Source of the DNA: Phallus indusiatus
Lineage: Eukaryota > Basidiomycota > Agaricomycetes > Phallales > Phallaceae
Direction of reading: 5' to 3'
NCBI GenBank assembly: GCA_027605045.1
Contig: JAQFWX010000030.1
Location: 62,001 to 126,000 of the forward strand
DNA: 64,000 nucleotides
Below are positions 41,342 to 54,213 of the stretch, piece by piece; position 1 is the stretch's first letter; the number at the start of each line of letters is the position of its first letter. The notes beneath the pieces are model-generated. The model worked only from the letters and a program-made list of their open reading frames with translations, was not told the DNA's origin and did no database searches. Position numbers and translations under genes: made by a program.

Positions 41342-43256
41342 ATGCCAAATAAGCGAGTTACTTATTTCTATGATCGTAAGCAGTCTTTTCTCCTGAAACG
41401 TGTAGTTTATACTCCTAATGCTATTCAAGCTGATGTTGGCTCATTCTCATTCGGATTCGGCCACTTTATGAAGCCACACCGCGCGCGAATGACACACGAC
41501 TTGGTATCAACATATGGAATGTTGGATAAAATGAATGTACTAGTGTGTATTCAATTTCTTCTGCGGAGGATCGCGGTTAGTAATCTGAGTTATGCGCCAG
41601 AGACCAAAGCGGTGCACACCCGAAGGAATGACTGCGTTCCATACCGATGAATACGTCGATTTTCTGTACAAAGTCACACCAGAGACAGTCCATGAGTTGA
41701 CATTTAATGGTCGACGATGTGCGTTGCCAGTCTTGAAGCATTATTGCTGCTATAGGCCGAATGATCGTGACTGTGTGTAAGTTTTGACAGGAGACGACAA
41801 TCCAGCGTGGGACGGCTTATTTGAGTTTTGTTCCATATCCGCCGGTGGCTCTGTTGGTTCGTTTATTCCAAACCCGTTGCGCATTCATACTAATTACAAT
41901 TACACATAAATGTCTCCAGGTACGGCCGAAGTTATAAACGACGGTTCGGCAGACATTGCCATTAACTGGGCAGGTGGCCTTCATCACGCCAAAAAGCGAG
42001 AAGCGTCCGGCTTTTGTTACATCAATGATATTGTTCTAGCTATTCTCGAACTTCTTAGAGTATTTCCACGTGTGCTGTATATTGACATTGATTGCCATCA
42101 TGGAGACGGAGTTGAAGAAGCTTTTTATACCACCGATCGCGTCCTCACGTGTAGCTTTCACAAGTTTGGTGATTATTTCCCTGGGACGGGTGCACTCGAT
42201 GACAGAGGGAAAGGCAAGGGTTATGGATATGCTGTCAATGTACCGTTTAGGGACGGTTTGTCAGATGAGGGCTTTTCACGCGTGTTTGTTTCTGTGAGAT
42301 ATTGAATTCTGAAACACTTCTGTCCGTTCATAACTAATCACGCACAAAATGCACGTTACTTCTAGATTATCGATCGCATATTAGAATGGTATCGTCCTTC
42401 CGCAGTAGTTTTGCAATGTGGCGCAGACTCCCTTGCCGGTGACAAACTTGGACGATTCAATATCTCAATGGAAGGTCATGCCATGTGCGTACAGCATATA
42501 CGGAAATTTGGTATTCCATTAATTCTCCTCGGCGGAGGTGGCTACACGATGAAAAACGTGGCAAGAGCCTGGGCTTTTGAAACGGCGTGTGCCTTGGGTA
42601 TTGAAGATACCATCGATAGGAATTTACCGTGGCATGACTATTTTGAATGGTTTGGCCCTCGTTACCGACTCGAGGTTGTACCATCTAATATGGAAGACCA
42701 AAATGTCAAAGATGGGTATATTGATAAAATTCAGTAAGTGTGAATTAAACAGACTCGGATACAAGAATACTTTCTCACCGCCTTTTTCTTTTCCCTTATT
42801 TTGGTTAGACAGGCGGTGTTAGATAATTTGAGGTCCTTGCCTTTTGCGCCTTCCGTTGCCTTGCAGTCTGTTCCGCGGCAAAGTATATCTAGCGTGCTTA
42901 ATAATAATCAAAACGGCATCGAAGACGGCGATGATTTGGAACTTGACAAGCGAATACGAAGTAAGCACAAAGTCTATGTGATAGCCTTCCATTACCTTGT
43001 ACATTGATACCATCTTCCCTCTCATCTATTTTATTTAGAAATAATCCGGCGGATCAACGACACTCGGATGGAAGAAGAATTTGACGTTGACGACGCGGAT
43101 AACCGCGACGAGGAGCTGGACGATTCCCATAGCATTAATCGAGAAGCAGACGAGGACGACAACGATAACGCCGATGAATATCCAGCTGCCCGATATCGAC
43201 ACAGCAACAATCGCCGGTTCTTTAGGAGTTCATTGAATTTCGACTTGAAGATTTAA
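41342..43256 (+). CDS. Class I histone deacetylase (Rpd3/Hos2 family)
   Basis: Zinc-dependent lysine deacetylase that acts in corepressor or Set3-type complexes. [11 protein letters not shown] splices in phase to [20 protein letters not shown], then [37 protein letters not shown] and [20 protein letters not shown], the catalytic His-His pair. The zinc site reads [20 protein letters not shown]; the family usually has Val where Cys stands. The second zinc Asp is in [16 protein letters not shown], and [19 protein letters not shown] completes the active site. An acidic tail ([18 protein letters not shown]) ends with TAA at 43254-43256. QCGADSL and PSNMEDQN suggest Hos2-like over Rpd3-like, but this needs a tree. 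Confidence 0.85.
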
Positions 43257-43645
43257 TTCCAAGTTTTCTCTCATTAAGCAGCTTCATTTACCTGTTGTCA
43301 ATTGTCGATCTAGCGATACACTATGTTTTGTATTATTGGCTCCTGTATTTCCTAGTTCGGTGTTAGCTCCAAGCTTAATTTGAATGGTGATAAGTAGCAA
43401 GCATGTATGTATTCGTGCTTAGTCTGGGCTGGCAGTTTTATGATCAGCCTTGTTAGACGATCCACGCGATTTAAAGGACTTCCGATTGTGTGACCGGCTG
43501 CGAGGTCGCCGCGTCACACAACTCTGCTCGTACCACGACCTGTCTCCTCGGACTAGCAGCAGCATACCAAACCTCGATGCTGGAAGTTGCATTCAATTCA
43601 ACTTAGAAGAAAAGGACGAGACCTTTTGCTCTGAAGAACCCTAAA
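43257..43645. other. Short intergenic region before SSN3
   Basis: It contains the SSN3 promoter/5' UTR. A 64-codon frame (43450-43644) ends immediately before the SSN3 ATG and could be an upstream ORF, but shows no motif. Confidence 0.3.
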
Positions 43646-45335
43646 ATGCAACCGCGTAACGTCATGTATCCGCCACGAGATTCAATGCACTACTATCGGA
43701 CGAAGAAAGATCAGTCTCGACGCCTAGTCCTGTCAAAATACTCAATTATGGGGTTCATCTCTTCTGGCACGTACGGACGAGTGTACAAAGCTCAATCTAA
43801 AGATGACGAAGGTCGTCTTTACGCCATCAAAAAATTTAAACCGGATAAGGAGGGCGAAGTTATCACGTATACCGGCATAAGTCAAAGTGCCATCCGGGAG
43901 ATAGCCGTATGTCCTTTTCGTTTACCGCTACATTTTTAAACCATCGGAAAATTAATTTTAGAGCAAATTTGGACTCTTCATATTAGTTGAACCGTGAAAT
44001 TAATCACGAAAATGTCGTTGCCTTGAAGGAAGTCATGCTGGAAGATAGATCAATCTATATGGTTTTTGAATACGCCGAACATGACTTTTTGGTAAGTTAA
44101 GGTATGAAGCTATACCAGCGGAAAATGTTTCTGATTTTCATCTTTCAATTTGAAATTCAAATTTAAAAAAAAGCAAATCATTCATCACTATGCCCAAACA
44201 TTACGCTCGCAATTGCCACCTCCAGTGTTAAAATCTCTGATATATCAACTTATTAATGGTCTTCTCTATCTTCATGAATGCCACATTCTTCACAGGGACC
44301 TTAAACCAGCCAACATTCTCATCACAGCGGGCGGTGTAGTAAAAATCGGAGATCTTGGTCTGGCGCGGTTGACATATCAGCCATTACAACCTCTATTTTC
44401 GGGCGATAAGGTTGTCGTTACCATTTGGTACAGGGCACCTGAACTTTTATTGGGTGCAAAGCACTATAACAAAGCCGTTGATTGTTGGGCCGTGGGATGC
44501 GTCATTGCGGAATTGATTAGCCTCAGACCTATTTTTAAAGGTGAAGAAGCGAAGCTTGATTCCAAGAAAAACGTGCCATTCCAGCGAGATCAACTATTAA
44601 AGATTGTCGAAGTTTTGGGAACGCCAAGTGGTAAGTGTGTTTCTCTCTCTTCGTTTCGTCGCTTGGAAAAACAGACCGCGTATTTAATTATTTATTTTCT
44701 TCGTGCTAACCCCTTGGTGTTCACTTCTAGAGATTGATTGGCCTGGAATCAGGTCCATGCCTGAGTATAACAACATGGTCCGCCTAGACAAGTACCCAGA
44801 TTCGCTCTATAATTGGGTGAATTCACGCATGCGCTCGAACCAAGCGTATGATTTGTTGACACGCTTATTCAAATATAATCCTGATAAGCGAATAACTGCT
44901 AAGGAAGCTCTTGATCATAAATGGTTCCACGAAGAGCCGAGACCTCATCGGAAGTAAGTCTTCCATAAAATCCTCGTTGATAACACGTCCAATCAAAACG
45001 TGTATTGAATACCTGAGCTCAAGCGCGGTCTGACCTATATTTTTGACTATTTTTTGCTATTTAGTGCGTTTCATTCGATACCGTTACATCAGGTGCCTCC
45101 TCAGCGGCGGATCTCACACGATGAAGCCCCAACGATGGTTGCAATGCCTAACTCGCAGTCGCTTTCTCAGCCGCATTCTCACACGCTTCTGAATGGTAAC
45201 GGGAATAACAACAACAATAACAACAATAACAACAATTCTCGACCTGCCAGTGGTGGATTCGGAATACCTATGTCCAGACTTGCCAGCTCAGGGGCGGCAG
45301 CAACGGGGAGTAGGAAGAAAGCTCGCTTGGAATAA
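43646..45335 (+). CDS. SSN3: Mediator-associated cyclin-dependent kinase SSN3/CDK8
   Basis: Kinase of the Mediator CDK8 module, partner of cyclin C (Ssn8); it phosphorylates the RNA polymerase II CTD and transcription factors in the nucleus. The exons give [20 protein letters not shown] (glycine loop), LYAIKKFKP (ATP lysine), [11 protein letters not shown] (the CDK8 form of the PSTAIRE helix), [13 protein letters not shown] (catalytic loop), [10 protein letters not shown] (DLG in place of DFG, usual in fungal Ssn3) and [39 protein letters not shown] and [20 protein letters not shown] follow. The C-tail holds eleven consecutive Asn encoded by an AAC/AAT microsatellite (about 45207-45236) and ends in SRKKARLE. 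Complete, with about five introns. Confidence 0.9.
45207..45236 (+). repeat. AAC/AAT microsatellite encoding poly-Asn in SSN3
   Basis: Near-perfect trinucleotide run inside the last exon of SSN3; its length is likely to vary between strains. Confidence 0.7.
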
Positions 45336-47699
45336 TGTATAAGACACTGTATAACAAACACTACCTCCGTACGGGTATATATTCATCTCATCATGTACAT
45401 ATATAGATCTTTAGATTCAAAAGTGACGTCCTGAATCTGATACCCGGCCGGCTCTTATAGCTCCTAATTAGTTGATTTCGGTTTACGCTTGTAGCGGATG
45501 TACGGCATGTGCATTACATTATGGCTGACTATCATAACGATGTTTAAGTTGTACATACATGTAGGAGGGGGTCATCGAGGGTCGGCGTGCGTACACATAG
45601 CTAGGGTGTAAGGGACGCAGATTCATTTTAGGGAATGTATTATACCCATCGGTGTCAGGTCCTCCGGAGATGCAAGATAAAGCAGTACTTAAAATAAGTG
45701 CATAACTTACTTTGCAGGTTCGTAGATGTACGGGGAAAAAGAATGGGCGCTTTTCGATTATTTCTAGCAATCCGCAAAGTCTACATGTCCGAGTCACCCA
45801 TCTACTAAAACGAGCAAAAACGAAGCTCTTTGGCTTTTTCTGATCTGAAGTGGACATGAATGGGGCGGTGCACTGCTTTTTCATCTTCTTAGCTTTCCGT
45901 TCAATGAACGCATCCCCTTCTTTTTTTTATCCGGAGTGGATGAGTGAATGACGGCGTATATACTATTTCGAGGTGTCTAGTAGTATACATGTGGCAAACA
46001 AGTCAAGACTGCCAAGTGCGCATTCAAATATTGACATTCGACACGTTCAACAATTCAATGGGCACACTAGCACTAGACCACGTGGATTTCAACTCGAGTC
46101 CAGGTCGTAACGGTATGGTAACACTGCTTCTTTGCACTGGATTCCTAACGTGCCGGAAGAATATACAATTCAATAAAGCAACGACCGGGAGTCGATTAGT
46201 CAGGACGTTTGTTTTAATCAATTTGTTTAGGTAAACGAAAAACTGTTGGTCCTTTTATGGAAATCTCGCATTTTCGGTGATCCGTGTGCGAATATTTTGG
46301 AGAGCTGACATTGCTTTCAAGTTGCCGGCGCTCTAGCAGTATAACGGCATACGTAACCTTCTTGAAGATATAAAGACGGAACAATGGCTGATGACTTATC
46401 ACTTTATCGCGAGATTCGATGCATAGTTGGAGCTTTTGGTGAGTCGGAGGGTTGGTATGTCCCAGCACCACATCCTTTGCTGTATTTCTGGCTGTATTAC
46501 GTCTTGACCGGCATTAGCCAATTTACGACGCTAAAGAAAGATGATTACTGGCAGTTGCAGAATTCGAGTCATTTTTTTTGAAATAAATTAAAAACCCACT
46601 GTAATTGGATCATTGATGGATTGCCAATCATTCAGTCTGAGTAATAAGTACTGTAGAACACACTACGCAGTGTCATAAGTGAGTCATTTCTTCTTTACGC
46701 ATTAGCTAATTAGGTTACATAATGTCCGATGACTTCGCCGAGACGTGACAAAAAGATGTGACATGGCATCTGATGTCAAGAGGACCATGAGGTTTGCATG
46801 AGGCTGTTCTTCGCTCCCCCAAGAAATCATTCCATCGAGTGGCTAAAACCAGAGCTGGAGTCAAAAAAATTACCTCAGAAAATAATACAACAACAAATCA
46901 ATTGAGATATGGACTTACAATCTCGCCCAACTGATGGATGGGGTGGAACGTCACTGTATGTCAACAGCATCTGTATTTTTTTTGCACGCAAATCGTTTCG
47001 GGGCAATCATCTTATTAGGCTTGCGTGTTGCGTACAGTGATGGTTACGGCTTGCAATCGCCGGCCATAATCAATTTTTATTCGCTCATCTACGCCAAGGT
47101 TCCTTTCACTTGCATCGCATAGACAACAACCGCCCAAGAAAGACAATGGATTCCAGGTCTGGGCCAGCCGCAGGCACCCTGGGCTGGTTTTGTTGATGAG
47201 GCACAGATTGAACACTATATTTTTGGATTATTTTCATTCCTTTAAAAATTAATTCCTCCTCCTTCGGCCTCACTATTCAAATTTAGGAAAATGCTCCTTA
47301 TTTAATTTTTTAACCGTAGCCCCTTCCGCTGCAGTGAAATCTAATCGTGAAAAAAGGTATCGTCGTTTGTATTTTTCTTTTTTTTTCGATCTCTGATGTT
47401 GTTACAGTGCCTTCCGAGTATGTATAATTCTTCCTTGGTAAGCGAAAATCCTTCAGACATGTATATATAGACGACATGTCTGCTCTCCCCAAGTTCGACA
47501 TCAACACAGTAATTACCAAAGGTTGTCCAGTACATCCTTCACATCCTCACTCTTCATATCATCCACTACTTAAACTACACTAATGATACTCGCCTCGGAT
47601 TTCCTACTATCGCGTTCAGATATCTTATTCACAGTATGTTTGCGCGTATATATGAACCACTCAACCGTGCTCACTTTTCTTCTCCAGTTATCCCTCAAC
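45336..47699. other. Intergenic, no gene recognised
   Basis: About 2.4 kb of AT-rich DNA between SSN3 and the UbiA gene. Several frames of 60-120 codons on both strands lack motifs and plausible splicing. ATG 47583, in frame with the next gene, may lie in its 5' UTR or an extra first exon. Confidence 0.4.
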
Positions 47700-48697
47700 A
47701 TGGTTCAACCCACAGTTGCTACCCCTCTCGTCGACTCATTGTTAAGCACACTGAAGACACTATTCCTCTTCACGAAATCGGATTTCAAAACGACAATATT
47801 GCCAGTGGTACGTTACTACTACCTCACCTCCGAGCCCGTCGAAATTCTAAATCCCAAATTTGCTCTTTTTAGACAATATTCGCCGCTACCACAGCCTCAA
47901 CGCTTGATTCATCGTCACTATTTCAATCTATCTTCTGGACATGGCTCCATCTATTCCAATTCACTCTCGCCAACCAGAGCCTCGGCTACGAAGAAGATCT
48001 GGTCAATAAGCCTGACCGTCCAATCCCTTCAGGGAGGATCACTGTAGAACAGACTCGCTTCCTTCGTTGGTTTACGTTACTCCCATGCTTCGTCCTTTCC
48101 GCGTATTACAGTCCCACCATTTTACGCGTCAGCATTGTATTCGCCATGTTGACATACCTGTACAACGAGATGCAACTAAGCGCGAATTGGTTCACTCGTA
48201 ACGTGTTGAACGGATTCGGTGTTGCTGCTTTCGAAAGTGGAGCGACCTTAGTTGCGGGACGTAATGCCGGAAGTTTGGAACCTACGGCTCGGCTCGCTGT
48301 TATTGTCGGTGCTACGCTTTTCGCAACTACGATCCACACACAAGACTTCAAAGATGTATATGGGGATAAGAAAGCTGGAAGACGCACTTTGCCTATGATA
48401 TTCCCACTTGCTTCGAGAATATCCGTCTTTGTGCTTATCATGGCTTGGTCTTTCGGTCTTCGCTCACTATGGAAGACTGGCCCAGTTCTCTCAGCCATCT
48501 TTGTCGCTTTGGGAAGTCTTGTTGGATCGAGGTTCCTATTCATGCACTCCGTCCGTGCAGATCAACAATCATATTATCTTTATAACGTGAGTATCTCCTT
48601 TTTCTTTCCCACAAAGTCAAGATCACTAACTTTTTTCTCCTAGTTATGGTTGAGTCTGGCTAACTCACTACCATTCCTCGTCTCGTTAACGCTATAA
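47700..48697 (+). CDS. UbiA-family membrane prenyltransferase / terpene-cyclase-like protein
   Basis: Exons 47700-47807, 47873-48586 and a last exon from about 48645 to the TAA at 48695-48697 join in phase to about 290 residues. The two Asp-rich UbiA motifs are seen: GYEEDLVNKPDRPIPSGRIT (first, in the NDxxDxxxD position, with Glu-Glu-Asp here) and HTQDFKDVYGDKKAGRRTLP (second). The rest is strongly hydrophobic with about seven helices. Such proteins transfer prenyl groups or cyclise prenyl diphosphates in membranes; in mushrooms many serve terpenoid or meroterpenoid synthesis. Length and motif form fit that specialised group better than COQ2 or COX10. No other pathway gene lies next to it. 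The start at 47700 is preferred; 47583 is possible. Confidence 0.8.
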
Positions 48698-51600
48698 ACA
48701 TATTTTATCGTTATTACTTCAAGATTCGCACAAGCCCAATTTTCTCAGCTCTTTCAATCGCATATAGTTTCGTCTTCGCTGCATTCACAATCTCCATTTA
48801 TTTCTTCCTCCCAACTCTTGTATCGCTATAGTCTTCTGCAAAAGTTAATACTCTCCGCTTATTTTTATCCATTCTGCTTTCGAATTCTGCCTTCTATTTT
48901 CGCTTTCTGTTCCTCAACCATATACTGTATCAATAGCTGCTAAATTATTCGAATTCGTCTTTACATAGATACAACATTCACAGTCTTTCACCTTACACAT
49001 AATAGTTTTTATAATTGTTCATACTTCACATACAAGCTTATAGACTTGTAAATATTGACATAGCTAATACCAATCATTATTGCGCTGAACATTACGCCCG
49101 CCACCATTGATCCCGTCCAGTCATATAACGCCTCTCCGATCGGATCAATTGGCCTGCTTCGATTAAGTAATTTCTTTCAATTCCTTTCGGAGCCTAGGGC
49201 ACCGTGCGATCTTTGATGCCATGGACACTGCAGATTCAAACAGCAGACAATATGGCACCCTCCGGATCCGCAGGCCAAAGTCGAAACTTGGAAGGTATGA
49301 AAAAGCCCATGACTCAGTCTTCTGACAGCTTCTTTTTCCGCATTGATCGATGAGCACCGCGCAAACATAATAGGCAGCATCTTCTAAACAACTACATAAC
49401 ACAGGCGTCAACGTGTTCACCTATGTAGAGTAATTCGCGGCAAATACAACTGTGACTAATGAATAAGAAACCTCCGGATCCGGATGCACTCCCTGCTTGC
49501 TACTGTATGGTCATCGGAAGCCGGCCTGTTCCGTTTAACAAGTCCGATATGATAGGCGAATATGGTAAAGTACAAAGGGTGGGTGCGCTCTAATTTAAGC
49601 TATGTACTATAATACTTTATAAGTGATTTGGCCACTTTCTCTGCCTTCCCTAGAATTTCCGGTGCGTCCTCGACGTCATGGTATATTTGGAGACGGTTAA
49701 CATTTATAGCGCTTGACGCCACGAGGGTCGTTAAGCCCGTTCGCGTCGATCGCAAACAGTCAAGGTACTGTTCTGTCAGTGCTGTCAATGGCGTCCAAAG
49801 AGCTAATTCTGAATTCCAGTTTTTCCTAACACCGCCACCACATTAGTCTCGTTCAAAATCCTACTAATCATCGCCGTACCTGTGCAAAAATGGCAAACAT
49901 CCCAGACTGCCAGAGGTTCATTTTACCATTATGACTGTATTGGTACACACTCCAAGTTCCTTCCACCTATTAGATACAGGCATTATTAAGTACATTTGAT
50001 CACAACGCGGACCGAATTCTTTTTTAGAGAGATTTTTAATACGTACCTGGCAGAATTGAGAATGTGTACAGCTTCCAATGATCATTTCGAGAAACGTGTC
50101 AATTTGATTGGTGCCGGTCGCAGCGGGTCCTAAGAATACCACCACTACTTACGCCATCTTTCTGAATCATAACTGTTTATGAGCGTCCGATACTCGCAGC
50201 AAGAGTTATCCCCCTACTTGGACATTTTCCAAGATGATCTCTGTGTTTGTTTAAGCCCATAAGTGACAATACAGCCTTGCGCTCAGCAAACTAGGCTTTA
50301 TTAGATCTGTTCCGCTCGACACTAGTTAAACGAGTCTATTTTTTCAAGGAATTGTTGATGCCAAACCTCCACATTCAATTTAGTCGTAGTAGCAACACTA
50401 TTATAGCCTATGTCGATACACATACGGTACCGGTGTGAGAGTCGGATCTGCGGAAAAGGAATAGGTGAATCTCCAAGTCAACGACAACGACGACGGACTG
50501 AATTCATTCGTACCACATAATATTTTTATACAACTTCTAAAGTACCTGATGATGATTGGGTGTCGCTCAGGTACAGTGCACGTGCACGCGACAAACGAAG
50601 AAGTCAGAATCAACGCCGCTGCCGCCGTCTCGGCACCTCCGAATCTTGGAATAAACTTAACCGCCCGTTCAATGTCACCGTTACTCACAGCCTTTTGGGT
50701 TCTCGTTCTTGTTTCCCAACTGCCAAACATATTCATATCGTTTGGTTTCTTGTCAATCTAGGACAGCTGTGAGATACACATCCCAAATGGGAAACATATT
50801 ACATGATGTACAGTGACTGTGCGTTGTTTGTTCGAGTCAACTCAAAACACCATCTTTTTGGCGGTGTTTGCGAACTGCTGCAATCAGAAAATCAGGTTCA
50901 CTAGTGCCACACCCGAACTTCGGTAATAAAACGTCAAGAAAATGTCCTTTCTCGCCTCGATTCATCTTAAATGATGCTTACACATACTATTGTTCCCGTC
51001 TTAGCCTCTGTGTTTTGATTTTTTTCTTTGCAGGCAAGGATGTTATCCGTATCGATGATGATGAAGCCTTCGGAGTGAAAGGTTACAAGTTAACTTATAC
51101 GACGTTTAGATATGGCTCCGTATGGTTGTTATCGATCTTTGGGCATACTTAAGTGATTTCATCAGGTACTGCCTGACTATTGCGCTCTCGGAGTTTACCG
51201 TAAGGAACGCGTATTCCGGATGCGCTGTCGTGCTATTCATCCCCAAAAGGTTCGCTATGAAATCATCCAAGAGACTCTCTTTTTATCCGAGAAAAAATCG
51301 AGATCTGTTGTCTAATTTTGGTATAAATCAAATCACAACCTTGGCGCGCTTTTAAGTCCCTTGTCGTGTCTCCAGAGTCAGGCCTCTTATGACACTCGCC
51401 ATGAAAGCTGACGTTTCCAGACACATATACACAACGCGAACAAAAACAAGGTGTCATCCTCTTCAATCACATGTCAAATATCCGATCGGTTCATCCTTCC
51501 AGGAGCCGTTGTGACTTGTCATATCGACATCACAATATTGGTTTCTGGTAATTCATGGACTTCGGTGTACTGGAGCTCGCTAACCCACGTGGCTTTGAAC

Positions 51601-54213
51601 GTGAAGCCACTTGTCCTTGCGACGGAAGCGGTGGAATATTGTGACACTGGACATTGAAAATAGACAGTGCTTTTTTTATTTTAGCACCATGACGGAACTC
51701 CGTTACTCGGCAAAGAACAAAGAACTATAGCCGTTATCCGATTTCTCAGTTTTTTTTCTTTGACTCATCAAAGGTTCATTTGAAAGTCAACATGTACCAT
51801 TTGCTGAATCACGCTAGATATTTATAACGGTGATCATCACGAAATCTTGCTTTTGACGCAGTTTCGTGGTACCAACCCATTGAGACAAAATTAACACCGT
51901 GCGAGCGATGGCGCAAACTCCGTTAATGAATCTCCGTCCTTTCTTTGTTGCCAAAAGTTAAAGTTCTTACACCATTGTGACTAAAAGTTCCTCCAACTCA
52001 TGGTCCTTTCTTTCCGACACGCCTCCGTTTTCGGGAACAGTACTTATTGTTACTATTGGAACCTAATCTGAATGTATATGTGGCTTGAAAAATAAGTGAT
52101 AACGTTGTTTTTACGAAACTGTTTCGTTTTGCCTTGGTTCTACCGTAGCCTGGTGCTTCGAGTTGGACATCATCGACAGTGCCAAACGACCCGGACTTCA
52201 GTTGGCTTGAATTGGTTGGGAGATTGTGATGATCTAAACAGATAAGCAGGCATAAAGATAAGATTGATCAATTGTATTGTATACAGATAATAATGTTTAC
52301 GTGATGCAAAAGCCATGGAGTTTTCCAGTTGTCGATTCTAGCGTCGATAATCTCATAGGCGAACTTGGCCAAGACATGGATCGTTAAGTAAGGCTTTTTA
52401 CGACAATCATCACCGCTTTCCGCCGAATTCGAGTCGCATACGATTATAATTCCTAGCATGGCTCTGACGGTGAGTAAGAATCCTTGGCACTGTAGCTATT
52501 ACCAATAGTAATACTCATATTTCCATTTTATGTAAAACGCGTTGCACCAGAAAATTCTTGCTTTTCTACCCCTGCCAATTCGCGACGTTGTCGGCAGCTT
52601 AAATACGTCGGCTTGTATCGACTAATTACTTCAATACCAGAAGTTGCCTTCAAGCAGGTATTACACCGCTAACTCATTAGGTTAAGGGAGTTCAGAGCAA
52701 ACGATGTAGTTCGGTGCCATCCGGCGGCATTCTAACGGTTCACTAGCACTACTTTCCCGACACCGTCTATCATTCAGATAGTGAAGTTTCTTGGAGCTTA
52801 ACGGTGCGCTGCCAAGGCTGAAAGAAGGTTGTGGATTCAGTCTAAGCTCTAGCTGAAACTCCCGGACCGCGCCAAGTCATCCAGGATTGCCGAAGTTGCA
52901 AACCCAGATCACTGATGATGTATACGCGTCGCGCGTATGAGTACTGTTACGAATGCTATGTAAATCGCTCTAACGCTCATTTCAGCCACGAACTTTTATG
53001 TTTTGGTTCACTGAACTTTTAAGACATTCGGGGAGTCTGTCACCCTGTCACTGTTGTTTGAAGTCAATTACGATGCGCAGAAGTGTTTTGCGACTTCGGC
53101 AGTAACCGGATTTTGGATTGCGCGTGGTCGAAGTGGCTTTCTGCTGATTTTGAATCTTGAGTACACATCCAAGTTAAATCGAAGAAATTATGTGTCAAAG
53201 ATGTTCAAAGACATTTCTATACTTTATGTATATCAGGAACGCCAAAGAAGATTGACATCTAGTGAAAGCTGGCCAAGAAAGGAATAATTACAATTGAACT
53301 TTAAAATCTATACTTTCACGTCCATACATATATATTTAAGCGGAGATTTACAATTTCGATCTGCAGGCCGCGGAACTATCTCCTCCTCAGACTTTGACCA
53401 CCTCAATTCAGGTATCCACGGAGTTCCGTCTCCCGACAAAACAATTCGAAATCTTTCCATGCTCCACAACTACTCATTCTTATCATTGTTGTCATGAGTC
53501 ACGTTCGTCAAAACTCCTTCCTTTTCGGCAGAAGTGAGCTGCGCGAATTCACAATTGCCAATACATACCTTCTCTCGACTTACTGAAATATCTTCTTTCT
53601 CCCAGGATGTGAAAGAAAACCAAGAACCATACTTTATACCGGTATTGCCAAATCACAGGTATCACCGTGAGGCGCAAGGGATCAAAATTCTCCAACAATT
53701 GTTACGCAGACAACTCAATACAGCGCTACGCGTACATATGCAGGCCATTCATTACTGTCTCTTTGCGTTGCTACCTCATCAAAGGTCCCGCAAAGTGCTA
53801 TTTTTATTGCCAGTTGATAGAAGGAAGACCCGCGTCCTAAAACCGTATTGCCCAGTCAGACTTATGGACCCCTCAAGTCCTTTCTTTTGGCATTGACACA
53901 CGTCCGGAAGATCGCGGTTGTGACCAGACTCTATCTATGAACGCTACGATCTTAACGTGGCTGAATAGGAAAAGTCAATTGACGTTGCTTTTAAAAATAG
54001 AATCAGAAGTATACGTACGTATATACACCCTAAGTAATATTAAACACCCTGACGGAAACACGGGATTTGTGGATTGAATTGAGTTGAGATCAGTGGGTCG
54101 TTGTTCAGCCTTTTTATTATAGATATATACTTTTGCAGTTTTTCCTCTTCTTTTCCCCTTTTCTTTCTTTCTTTTGGAACCTTGGGACCTAAATCTCGAC
54201 TGGGAGTTTGTGC
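48698..54213. other. Long gene-poor region
   Basis: About 5.5 kb with no well-supported gene. A possible eroded gene on the minus strand (49163-50145) is listed separately. Frames at 50401-50736 (minus), 50868-51657, 53054-53287 and 53534-53896 (plus) have no recognised motif. Confidence 0.4.
49163..50145 (-). other. Possible eroded or unidentified gene
   Basis: On the minus strand several segments look coding and are bordered by splice-like sites: GPAATGTNQIDTFLEMIIGS ending CQ before GTACGT (about 50050), then VEGTWSVYQYSHNGKMNLWQ, then NSELALWTPLTALTEQYLDC and INVNRLQIYHDVEDAPEILG, then AYHIGLVKRNRPASDDHTVA. The phases of two joins do not agree, so this is either a pseudogene or wrongly traced. 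No family recognised. Confidence 0.25.

Noticed and set aside
45179..45361. Minus-strand ORF with a poly-Leu stretch resembling a signal peptide
   Set aside because: It is the antisense of the poly-Asn microsatellite in SSN3.
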